Source of the DNA: Spirosoma rhododendri
Lineage (GTDB): Bacteria; Bacteroidota; Bacteroidia; Cytophagales; Spirosomataceae
Length of the DNA stretch: 64,000 nucleotides
Assembly: GCF_012849055.1 (NCBI RefSeq)
Contig: NZ_CP051677.1
Span: 2,680,501 to 2,744,500, forward strand
Direction: 5' to 3'
In this document: piece by piece, positions 16,796-24,034 of the stretch
Layout: each line of letters starts with the position of its first letter
How positions within the stretch are numbered: the first letter of the stretch is position 1
Translations under genes and position numbers: made by a program
Notes under the pieces: generated by a model
The model's database searches: none
Told to the model about the DNA's origin: nothing
The model's input: only the letters and a program-made list of their open reading frames with translations

Positions 16796-16812
16796 TGTTA
16801 TGCATAGCTTTG
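16782..16812 (+). promoter_or_regulatory. Bacteroidota promoter of marR
   Basis: TTTG at 16782-16785, a 19-nt spacer, then TAGCTTTG at 16805-16812, an exact match to TTTG-N19-TAnnTTTG. The start codon follows 26 nt after the -7 element. Confidence 0.8.
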
Positions 16813-16837
16813 TACCACGCAAGCAGCAAATACGGAT

Positions 16838-17305
16838 ATGGACGTAGTGAGTGAATGCAAAGTTGGGAGTGGAGAGAAGAGCGGAACCCGGTTCAGTGCC
16901 TGTCTGCTTTTTTCGGCAAACGCACTGGCGCGGGCAATCACGGCCATCGGCGATGAAGAGTTTGGTCGGGTGGGGCTGTCGTATTCGCACGCCTACCTGC
17001 TGTCGGAAGTAATCAGTCAGCCGGGCATTACGCCCTCTGAATTAAGTGATACGCTGTACCTGACGCCATCAACGATCACGCGGCTGGTGGAAAAACTGGA
17101 GCAGAAGCAACTCGTCCGGCGGGAGTCGGAAGGTAAGAAAACGCTGATCCAGCCAACTAAAGCAGGTGAAGCGCTCCAGGCGGATATCAACGAAGCCTGG
17201 GGTCGGGTGGGGCAACGGTACGCAGCGGCCATCGGTGAAACGAATGTCTGTCAGTTAACCAAGCAGGTGTTTCAGGCGGCAAAAGCGTTGACCGGTGATG
17301 AATAG
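16838..17305 (+). CDS. MarR family transcriptional regulator
   Basis: 155 residues with the MarR winged-helix plan: a dimerisation helix (FSACLLFSANALARAITAI), then GLSYSHAYLLSEVISQPG, the HTH ITPSELSDTLYLTPSTITRL with recognition helix, and the wing LEQKQLVRRESEGKKTLI followed by QPTKAGEAL. It likely represses its own gene and the small gene at 17374, because one operator copy lies in front of each. The ligand is unknown. The start at 16838 fits the promoter just upstream. Confidence 0.88.
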   Translation: MDVVSECKVGSGEKSGTRFSACLLFSANALARAITAIGDEEFGRVGLSYSHAYLLSEVISQPGITPSELSDTLYLTPSTITRLVEKLEQKQLVRRESEGKKTLIQPTKAGEALQADINEAWGRVGQRYAAAIGETNVCQLTKQVFQAAKALTGDE

Positions 17306-17338
17306 CTGGTAAGCAGATGGCTTATCGACTTGTGAAAT

Positions 17339-17355
17339 TTTGTATGTGCAAACAA
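17339..17355. promoter_or_regulatory. Putative MarR operator, site 2
   Basis: Exact inverted copy of the 17-bp site at 16779-16795, placed 18 nt before the start of the 69-residue gene. This position would let MarR control that gene directly. Confidence 0.65.
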
Positions 17356-17373
17356 CTAAACCAGTAGGCAACC

Positions 17374-17583
17374 ATGAAACAGGACAACAAAATCATTACG
17401 ATGTTAGCAGGATCGTGCGATCAGAGCGTACGAAACCTATGTCGTTCACTCGCTGAAGAAGGCGTTTCGGCCATCGTTCGGCAGAAAGAAAGCACGCTCG
17501 ACGAGCCAATAGAAGAGAGTAAACACTGGTCGGGGCAACCGGGACAGGACATGTTTTTCAACAACTGGAAACTCCTGTTTTAA
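17374..17583 (+). CDS. Short orphan protein (69 aa), putative MarR target
   Basis: 69 residues, soluble, starting MKQDNKIITMLAGSCDQSVR and ending MFFNNWKLLF, with no signal peptide or membrane segment. No family recognised. The first 35 residues vaguely resemble the first strand and helix of a Rossmann fold, so it could be a remnant of a larger enzyme, but the glycine motif is absent. It lies behind marR with an operator copy in front and a terminator immediately after, so it is at least organised as a real regulated gene. Confidence 0.55.
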   Translation: MKQDNKIITMLAGSCDQSVRNLCRSLAEEGVSAIVRQKESTLDEPIEESKHWSGQPGQDMFFNNWKLLF

Positions 17584-17589
17584 TCATTA

Positions 17590-17617
17590 AATCGCCGGAC
17601 AACATCCGGCGATTTTC
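17590..17617 (+). terminator. Terminator after the 69-aa gene
   Basis: A 10-bp stem AATCGCCGGA/TCCGGCGATT (17590-17599 with 17605-17614), 5-nt loop, followed by TTC, with a T-rich tail. It begins 7 nt after the stop codon. Confidence 0.75.
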
Positions 17618-17694
17618 GTTTGCGGCAAACATTGCTCTCCCGCCGTTCGTCTATAAACTGTTCTATCAGTTTTATGAAACACGGTATTGATACT

Positions 17695-18552
17695 ATGGGT
17701 ATTAAACGAGCAGTAATTACAGGGGCTAATTCGGGTATTGGCCTGGCTACGGCGAAAGCGCTGGCCGTTCGGTCGTTTGATCTGGTGCTGATCTGTCGAA
17801 ACGAAAAGCGGGGACAAGCTGCATTGGCTGATGTAAAAGCCGCAAATCCAAACGTGCAGGTTGATCTGATAACGGCCGATTTGGGGGATCTAAACTCCGT
17901 TCGGCAGGCAGCGGCCGACATTCGGAAACGTTACGACCGACTCGACGTGTTGCTCAACAACGCAGGCTACACACCGGCATCGATCGAGTTTGCCCCCGAT
18001 GGTACGGAGTTGTCGTTTTTCTCCAGCCACGTTGGGCACTTCGTCCTGACGCACGAGCTGCTCGATCTGATGAAGAAGACGGCGGCTAGAACAGGCGACG
18101 TGCGGATTATCAATCTCTCGTCGGCTGCGCATGCGTTCGGCAGTAAGGCCCGCTTCTTCCGCCACATCGACAACCTCTCGACCTGGGCCGCCTATGGCGA
18201 TGATAAGCTGGCGAATGTACTGTTTACGAAAGGGTTGGCCACCCATCTGTCCGGCACTGGCATAACGGCTTATTCGGTGCATCCGGGCGCAGTGCGAACC
18301 AGTTTCGGCAGCGACACGCCCGGGTTTATCGGGCAGGCACTCAAACTGGCAGGTCCTCTGATGCGATCACCGGAAAAGGGTGCCCAGACGTCCGTTTTTC
18401 TGGCTTCGGCCCCACTCAAAACGATTGGTGAATCGAACAACGGTGCTTATTTCGCCGACAGCCGCCCGAAGAAGACGGCAAACCGCGACGTCACCGACGC
18501 CAACGCCGAATGGCTGTGGACAAAGTCAATGGCCTATGTGGAGGAGGTTTGA
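17695..18552 (+). CDS. SDR family NAD(P)-dependent oxidoreductase
   Basis: About 285 residues. TGANSGIGLA is the cofactor motif, LLNNAGYTP the structural NNAG motif, and INLSSAAHAF supplies the catalytic serine. The catalytic tyrosine is in WAAYGDDKLANVLF (YxxxK). This resembles the retinol dehydrogenase/WWOX-like branch of SDRs acting on hydrophobic alcohols or ketones; substrate unknown. I start at ATG 17695 (MGIKRAVITG), six residues before the glycine motif; ATG 17674 would add seven residues and is also possible. The gene has a terminator before it and a long inverted repeat after it, so it is probably a single-gene unit. Confidence 0.88.
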   Translation: MGIKRAVITGANSGIGLATAKALAVRSFDLVLICRNEKRGQAALADVKAANPNVQVDLITADLGDLNSVRQAAADIRKRYDRLDVLLNNAGYTPASIEFAPDGTELSFFSSHVGHFVLTHELLDLMKKTAARTGDVRIINLSSAAHAFGSKARFFRHIDNLSTWAAYGDDKLANVLFTKGLATHLSGTGITAYSVHPGAVRTSFGSDTPGFIGQALKLAGPLMRSPEKGAQTSVFLASAPLKTIGESNNGAYFADSRPKKTANRDVTDANAEWLWTKSMAYVEEV

Positions 18553-18558
18553 TTTTGG

Positions 18559-18653
18559 GTTCAAGGTTTGAGGTTCAAGGTTTAAAGTCTAATGTTCAAG
18601 GTCTAAGGTTGGTCAACGTTGAACCTCAAACCTTAAACTTCAAACCTGAAACC
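18559..18653. repeat. Heptamer-periodic inverted repeat, copy A4
   Basis: The clearest example of the family: eight consecutive heptamers in phase from 18559 to 18614 (mostly GTTCAAG, GTTTGAG and GTCTAAG). The right arm (18615-18653) reads as GTTT/GTTC heptamers on the other strand. It lies between two convergent genes. Confidence 0.85.
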
Positions 18654-18663
18654 TGCACCGCAC

Positions 18664-18699
18664 AAAAATGGCGGGAGCCAGACAGCCACCGCCATTTTA
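18664..18699 (-). terminator. Terminator for the outer-membrane protein gene
   Basis: Stem AAAAATGGCGG (18664-18674) with CCGCCATTTT (18689-18698). Read on the minus strand the stem is followed by T5, suiting the gene that ends at 18731. Confidence 0.7.
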
Positions 18700-18730
18700 A
18701 AACCCACTCTATGAGAATAGTTTGTCTGAA

Positions 18731-19543
18731 TCAGCGTCGTCGGCCGAGCGGATACAGATAGCTCAGGGTGGCTTCCGTGTAGAGAGCACTGGAACGGGCC
18801 TCGCTGCCTGCCGGTGTCGTGCTGGTTAGCTGATAGCGTCCCCGCACATCAAGACCAATATGGCCCGGCCCGGTACGAACGGCCAGACCGACCCCGGCTG
18901 CTGCCCCGTAACTAAGCCGCTGCTCGTCGCGGTCGAACGGTATTTTTAAGCCATTTACACTGTTACTCGTTTCATACGCACTGTACGGACCGGCATTGAT
19001 ATACACCTGAGTACCCGTAACGGGACCAAACGATAGCCGGGCCAGCAACGGTACAACAACCTGATCGACGGCCGACCGGGCGATGCCGTTTCCCAGAAAC
19101 CGGCTTCGGAAGGCGGTACGGCTATAGTTTACTTCGGGTTGAAACTGCACCCGTCCACTACCCACCACCAGCATCACGCCACCGATAAAGTCCGTTCCGG
19201 CGGAATACCGGTTGTTTCCCGTCAGAACGGGCGTCAGCACACCACCCCGCGCCCCGATGCGTACCCGTGTCCGCTCGGAGATGTGCACAACAGGCATCGC
19301 AGCTTCCTCAGTCCGGCTGTCAGTTTCGACGGGCGCAGGCGCTGATTCCGGGCGCGGCTGCCCGACAACAGGCTGTTTTTGCTTCGTCACCGGTTTGACC
19401 CCGGTCGATCGGTGACTGATGCCGTTGTATTGATCGTACAAAGCCTGCTGCCGGTTGGGCGGAGCCGATTGCCCCAGCACCGAAACGGTGGTCAGACCTG
19501 TTAGAACTAGTGCCGACAAATTGGTGTGCCAGAACGGATTCAT
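18731..19543 (-). CDS. Outer-membrane beta-barrel protein, PorT-like
   Basis: 270 residues. A signal peptide (NPFWHTNLSALVLTGLTTVS, cleavage near VLGQ) is followed by a polar linker with prolines (PRPESAPAPVETDSRTEEA), then an amphipathic beta-strand region of about 165 residues (VRIGARGGVLTPVL, VQFQPEVNYSRTAF, YGAAAGVGLAVR) ending in an aromatic/basic strand YLYPLGRRR. This is the build of outer-membrane beta-barrel domain proteins of Bacteroidota. Its task is unknown. It is downstream of the secreted subtilase on the same strand with an 83-nt gap and may be co-expressed with it. Confidence 0.72.
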   Translation of the reverse strand: MNPFWHTNLSALVLTGLTTVSVLGQSAPPNRQQALYDQYNGISHRSTGVKPVTKQKQPVVGQPRPESAPAPVETDSRTEEAAMPVVHISERTRVRIGARGGVLTPVLTGNNRYSAGTDFIGGVMLVVGSGRVQFQPEVNYSRTAFRSRFLGNGIARSAVDQVVVPLLARLSFGPVTGTQVYINAGPYSAYETSNSVNGLKIPFDRDEQRLSYGAAAGVGLAVRTGPGHIGLDVRGRYQLTSTTPAGSEARSSALYTEATLSYLYPLGRRR

Positions 19544-19626
19544 AAATCGGTAGTGTAAGTTTAGCGGATAAGCGAATGGAACTGACTAATGTCTGAGTAA
19601 GCGGTCGTTGGTTGAGCTTACGGCGT

Positions 19627-21264
19627 TTACGGCTGTCGCGTTCGGTCGATGGCGAGTTGAACGGCAGCTGCCGCGTTGAGCAAACCACCCGTCTGACTCA
19701 GGGTACTGAACGGCGTCAGATCGCCCGAACGGCCGGGGCGATTTACCACCAGCGTGGGGCGGTGTGTGCTTTCCCGCAGGATGTTACAAACCTGAACGGC
19801 TGTCAACTGCGGGAAATAAGAGCGAATCAGGGCCGCGACCCCCGCCACGTGCGGAGCGGACATACTCGTTCCCGAAAAAACGGCGTATTGGTTGTGCGGT
19901 ACGGTTGAGTTGATATCGGTGCCCGGCGCAAACAGATCAACCTGATTCAGGCTGTAGTTAGACGACGAAGCCGCTAGCCGATTATTCAGGTATCGGGTGC
20001 TGTTCCCAACGGTCAGTACGTTGGGGGCGCGTCGGCCCTGCTCGTCGGTAGCTGAGGGATAATTGGTTGTTTTGTCGAGGTCTTCGCCGTTGTTGCCAGC
20101 CGCGTGAACAATGATTACGTCGTGATCGAGGGCGTAGCGAATGGCGGCATCAACCTGCTCTTTAAACGGCGACAAGCGCTTGCCGAAACTCATATTCAAC
20201 ACTTTCGCCCCATTGTCGACGGCGTACCGAATGCCGTTGGCGATGTCTTTATCGCGTTCATCGCCGTTGGCCGGAACCACCGCTACCGACATAATCCGGA
20301 CATTGTCGGCCACCCCGTCGATACCGATACCATTGCCACGAGTGGCCCCGATGATACCCGCCACGTGGCTACCGTGCAGCCCCAGTTCGGCTGACTTACC
20401 GATTACAACCGCCGGGTTACCATAGTAGCGTTCGGTTAAATCTGCCGGATTGTCGCCAACCGACTGCCGGGCGTTATAGGCTGGATTGTACGCAATCAGG
20501 GCTTCGCCACCGGCAATGAGCATGAACCGATCGAAGTGTTGCCGCACCAGATTCAGGTAATTGGCAAACGAACCGTAGGGCGGCTGATAAGCACGGGCCA
20601 ACGTTTGCCGAACCGCTACAGCTACGGAGTCGGTGCCGATGTTTGCCGAGCGAATGGCGGCTTGAGACGTGACCGAGTCGGGCAGGAGCGTGGCCAGTTG
20701 ATTGGCGGTTTGCCAAAACCGGGCCGTGTCGGTGAAGGCCAGCAACTGGGGCAGGGCGGCTTTGTAGCGGGGTAAAAACAGCTTCTTAGCCTGCTGGTAA
20801 GTATCGTACTGCCGTTGCTCCGTTGGCGATAGCGACGCCCGGTTTGCGTTGTCGTATTTACCGCGCAGCAGCAGGTAGGTCTGCGTAATCTCGGGCTGAT
20901 CGTACTCGTAAGTCGTGCCGTCGGGAGCACCCAGAAAATTCCAGCCGTGCACATCATCGACGTAGCCGTTTTTATCGTCGTCGGTGCCGTTGCCCGGCTG
21001 TTCATTCGGATTTGTCCAAAGTACGGACCGCAGATCGGGGTGCTCAAGGTCGACGCCCGAATCGAGGACACCCACCGTAACGGGCACAGACGGGCGGCCT
21101 TTTAGCAGATCATACGCTTTGTTCAGGCTGATGCCCGCAACAGAATCGGCCTTCGGGTCGAGGTACGGCCAGTCAGTGGCGTTGATCCGCGTCTGCGCCG
21201 ATAGTAGGGCCGGGGTTAGCAGGTACCAGCAAACCGCAACCAGGCCGATACCGTATCGTTTCAT
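19627..21264 (-). CDS. Secreted S8 family serine peptidase (subtilisin-like)
   Basis: 545 residues from ATG 21264, where a signal peptide starts (KRYGIGLVAVCWYLLTPALL, cleavage near SAQ). The triad is complete: Asp in VGVLDSGVDLEHPDLR (about residue 68), His in LGLHGSHVAGIIGA, and Ser in SGTSMSAPHVAGVAAL. An insertion of roughly 190 residues separates the Asp and His motifs, larger than in plain subtilisins, as seen in several Bacteroidota subtilases. There is no propeptide domain before the Asp motif and no T9SS sorting domain, so it is likely periplasmic or released rather than surface-anchored. The substrate is unknown. Confidence 0.9.
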   Translation of the reverse strand: MKRYGIGLVAVCWYLLTPALLSAQTRINATDWPYLDPKADSVAGISLNKAYDLLKGRPSVPVTVGVLDSGVDLEHPDLRSVLWTNPNEQPGNGTDDDKNGYVDDVHGWNFLGAPDGTTYEYDQPEITQTYLLLRGKYDNANRASLSPTEQRQYDTYQQAKKLFLPRYKAALPQLLAFTDTARFWQTANQLATLLPDSVTSQAAIRSANIGTDSVAVAVRQTLARAYQPPYGSFANYLNLVRQHFDRFMLIAGGEALIAYNPAYNARQSVGDNPADLTERYYGNPAVVIGKSAELGLHGSHVAGIIGATRGNGIGIDGVADNVRIMSVAVVPANGDERDKDIANGIRYAVDNGAKVLNMSFGKRLSPFKEQVDAAIRYALDHDVIIVHAAGNNGEDLDKTTNYPSATDEQGRRAPNVLTVGNSTRYLNNRLAASSSNYSLNQVDLFAPGTDINSTVPHNQYAVFSGTSMSAPHVAGVAALIRSYFPQLTAVQVCNILRESTHRPTLVVNRPGRSGDLTPFSTLSQTGGLLNAAAAVQLAIDRTRQP

Positions 21265-21476
21265 GGCAAAAGGGGCGTTGTTAGTTTTATGAATAGAGGT
21301 ACGAGGTAAACGTCTATACAACGTACTGACGGGTCCTGCTCGTGTATGTAACCGTTTCTCCAGCAGTTTTCCGCTCTATTGGATAGAGTGGTATAGTTCG
21401 CTAGCGGCATATAGCAGGACTACAACCCATAAACCAATAGATGGGTCTATACGGAAAAAAATGAATTGACTTTTGT

Positions 21477-21902
21477 ATGAACCGGATTACGCTCCTGCTG
21501 TTTGTGCTGCTGAATACACTCGCCTGTCAGTCAACGAAGGATCTGATTGCGCCCGGTGCGGGGCTGATTGGGTCGTGGCAATACGTGGAGCGGGGCTATT
21601 CACCGGGTGCGGGCTATATCGTCGATCAGATACCCCGAAAACCTATTCAGCGGATCGATTTTTTGGCAGATAATACGGTACTGACCTCGAAAATCGATGA
21701 TCAGTTCTTCTCGTCAGCTCGTACATACCGCATCGATTCATTACAGCGAGGAGCAGTACGTGTGGCTTACGTGTCGCTGTTCGATGCAGCAGGTAAATTG
21801 CTTGGTTTGCAGATGGGGGTAGGTATTCGCAACGACACACTCCGGTTGTCACCACCCTGTATCGAAGGATGCCATTCCGCATTTGTGCGGCTACGCAACT
21901 AG
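21477..21902 (+). CDS. Small lipoprotein of unknown function
   Basis: 141 residues. A lipoprotein signal ends in LNTLACQS, with lipid-anchored cysteine at about residue 17. The remainder has LIGSWQYVERGYSPG and a series of short strands, resembling the lipocalin-like/DUF4488-type small lipoproteins of Bacteroidota, where GSW starts the barrel. Two later cysteine pairs (PPCIEGCH) could form a disulfide. The last codons overlap the convergent MaoC gene by 4 nt. It is probably anchored in the outer or inner membrane facing the periplasm. Confidence 0.65.
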   Translation: MNRITLLLFVLLNTLACQSTKDLIAPGAGLIGSWQYVERGYSPGAGYIVDQIPRKPIQRIDFLADNTVLTSKIDDQFFSSARTYRIDSLQRGAVRVAYVSLFDAAGKLLGLQMGVGIRNDTLRLSPPCIEGCHSAFVRLRN

Positions 21903-22303
21903 CTGAACATGTCTTTGTGAAACACGACCCCCGTACCGCGCAATGTCACTTTGCCCGTTGACGGATCAACAACCGTGCAGCTGATTTCGGCCGTGTGTCG
22001 GCGCGTGTCGATGGATTCACACTTGAACCGCGCTTCGTACGACGTGTCGGGGTACATAGGCCGGACAAATTCCAGTAACTGCGACAGGTGCACCCCACCC
22101 GTTCCGCCGAAATCGCGCCCAAACACTTTAGCAAATACGCTGGCACTCAGCATTCCGTGCATGATCGGGCGTTTGAACGGCGTCTGCGCAGCATACTCCG
22201 CATCGAGGTGGAGCGGATTATCGTCGCCGGTTAGTTCGGCAAACCGCCGGACGTCGTCCTGCGAGAACTGGTATTCGTGGCTGTACGTATCGCCCGGTTG
22301 CAT
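21899..22303 (-). CDS. MaoC family hydratase
   Basis: 134 residues forming one hot-dog fold. The hydratase 2 motif is present: LTGDDNPLHLDAEYA supplies the catalytic Asp and His, and KRPIMHGMLSASVF the substrate loop. The role is stereospecific hydration of a trans-2-enoyl thioester (CoA or ACP) to the (R)-3-hydroxyacyl form, usually in fatty acid or polyhydroxyalkanoate metabolism. No fatty acid gene is adjacent, so the pathway is not indicated by context. Confidence 0.86.
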   Translation of the reverse strand: MQPGDTYSHEYQFSQDDVRRFAELTGDDNPLHLDAEYAAQTPFKRPIMHGMLSASVFAKVFGRDFGGTGGVHLSQLLEFVRPMYPDTSYEARFKCESIDTRRHTAEISCTVVDPSTGKVTLRGTGVVFHKDMFS

Positions 22304-22358
22304 GTGAGTAGGGGAGGCAGGTTAGCGTAAGGAGGGTGTAATGTCTGGATAAAACGCG

Positions 22359-22388
22359 AAAAGCCCGCTACACACTGAGCGGGCTTTT
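22359..22388 (-). terminator. Terminator after SusD of locus 2
   Basis: Stem AAAAGCCCGCT (22359-22369) with AGCGGGCTTTT (22378-22388), 8-nt loop, T-run on both strands. It follows the SusD stop at 22412. Confidence 0.88.
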
Positions 22389-22411
22389 CACATTTAGGTA
22401 TGCTGTCTGGC

Positions 22412-24022
22412 TTAATAGCCGGGGTTTTGCTGACGGGCCAGCACCGGGTTATTGTTGATTTCCTCCAGCGGAATGGGCCACACAAACCGGTAGTCGTTGT
22501 ATGGAATGGCGGGTTCCGTTGCAAACGTCGTCGTCGTGCTGTTGGTATACAGCGGGGCAAAGTTCGTGATGTTGATCGCGGCCTTTGCCGGAATACCCGA
22601 TGCCTGCCGGAAGGTTGCATCCGTAGCCAGCCGGTGAATATCCAGCCAACGCATACCCTCGGCCAGAAACTCCGGCCGACGTTCGTTGATGATAGCACGG
22701 GTCAGGTCGGTTGCCGAAGCAAAGCTGGCGGCCGTGTACTGGTTGGCCGCCGTCGTTACCGAGCGGTTCCGAACGGCGTTGAGTAACGCCAGCGCCCGCG
22801 AATCGACACCAGAACCACCGCGCGACAGGGCTTCGGCCAGATTCAGCAGTACTTCCGCGTACCGGATGATCGGCGCGTTTTCCGTGCGTGTCGTCGCGTC
22901 CGGATACTTGCGGGTGAAATAACCGCCCTTACCCGACGAACCGACTGCATCCGCTGCGGTAGCCGTACCGGGTGCCTTGCGCAGGTCGCCAGCTGGGAAG
23001 AAGGGTTGATTCCAGAGAATAGGGCTAATCAGGATAATGCCCCGGCCACCCAGCGAACTCGCCGTGTACATAGCGGCTGGTGCCCCGTTGACGCCCGCGT
23101 TGTCGACGTCGTTGTTCTCCATCGAGAAAATCGACTCGGCGTTCGACTTGTTGGCTGAACCAAAAGCCCCCAGTGGTGTCGATGCCAGGGCATACGAACC
23201 GACTGTGCTGTTGAATGGCGACGCGTTCGGAACCAGCTTGTTGGCCTCCCGAATCACTTCCGCCCAGTTGTTCTGGTGCAGACGGACCCGCGTTTTAAAC
23301 GCGATGGCCGCGCCTTTGGTCAGGCGGGTTATTTTCAGGTTACCCGTCCGCGACTCGGGCAGGTTGGTTTCGGCGTAATCCAGGTCAGCCAAAATCTGGG
23401 TGTAGCACTCAGCTACCGTGTTGCGGCCCTGCTGAATAGCTTCTGTAACGGTGCTGCCGCCCGTTACGGCCGTTGTCCGGTAAGGAACACCGCCCGCAGC
23501 CGCCGTCGGATTATCGCCGTATGGCCGGGCGAAATTGACCAGCAGGTAGTGGTGACCCATTGCCCGTAGGAACCGGCACTCGGCAATGTAAGCGTTGATC
23601 TGCTCCTGTGTGAGGGCTGTCGACGGCTGTACGCTGTTCAGGCCCGCGATAACGACGTTGGCCCGGTTAATCATCGCGTAGGCGTTCTGCCAGTAGTACA
23701 CGTTGTTGGGCTGCGTCGCGTCGTAAGTGCTTTGGTAGGTAACACCGTAGAAGGTGGCTGCCAGCGCCATGTCTTCACCGCGTACATCGCCCTGTTCGAG
23801 GTGGGCGGCTCCGAACGAGTAACCGCGTACGGCACCACCCGCGTAAAAGCCCGACTGACCACCGTCATACACGCCCGCAACGGCGAGGGCGATACGTTCG
23901 GGAGTTTGAAAGGCGGTCGTTTCAGAAAGAGCCGTCTGGGGCTCCAGATCGGTCACGTTGCAGGAAGACATCAGTAGTGAGCCCCCCAACGCGAAGTATA
24001 TATATGATTTTTTGAACGTCAT
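22412..24022 (-). CDS. RagB/SusD family nutrient-uptake lipoprotein (locus 2)
   Basis: 536-residue outer-membrane lipoprotein with lipobox LLMSSC near residue 20. The SusD plan is visible: helical repeats with YAMINRANVVIAGL, ECRFLRAMGHHYLLVNFARPYG (the RFLRA helix conserved in SusD), then the C-terminal NERRPEFLAEGMRWLDIHR and a final PIPLEEINNNPVLARQQNPGY. SusD forms the lid of a SusC transporter and captures the nutrient, usually a glycan or peptide. It lies 12 nt after susC on the minus strand. Ligand unknown: no glycoside hydrolase is nearby. Confidence 0.93.
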   Translation of the reverse strand: MTFKKSYIYFALGGSLLMSSCNVTDLEPQTALSETTAFQTPERIALAVAGVYDGGQSGFYAGGAVRGYSFGAAHLEQGDVRGEDMALAATFYGVTYQSTYDATQPNNVYYWQNAYAMINRANVVIAGLNSVQPSTALTQEQINAYIAECRFLRAMGHHYLLVNFARPYGDNPTAAAGGVPYRTTAVTGGSTVTEAIQQGRNTVAECYTQILADLDYAETNLPESRTGNLKITRLTKGAAIAFKTRVRLHQNNWAEVIREANKLVPNASPFNSTVGSYALASTPLGAFGSANKSNAESIFSMENNDVDNAGVNGAPAAMYTASSLGGRGIILISPILWNQPFFPAGDLRKAPGTATAADAVGSSGKGGYFTRKYPDATTRTENAPIIRYAEVLLNLAEALSRGGSGVDSRALALLNAVRNRSVTTAANQYTAASFASATDLTRAIINERRPEFLAEGMRWLDIHRLATDATFRQASGIPAKAAINITNFAPLYTNSTTTTFATEPAIPYNDYRFVWPIPLEEINNNPVLARQQNPGY

Positions 24023-24034
24023 GAATGTGCGAGT

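Noticed and set aside
17674..17694. Longer start for the SDR gene at ATG 17674
   Set aside because: Possible, but the family normally begins about six residues before the glycine motif, which favours ATG 17695; kept as an alternative in the entry.
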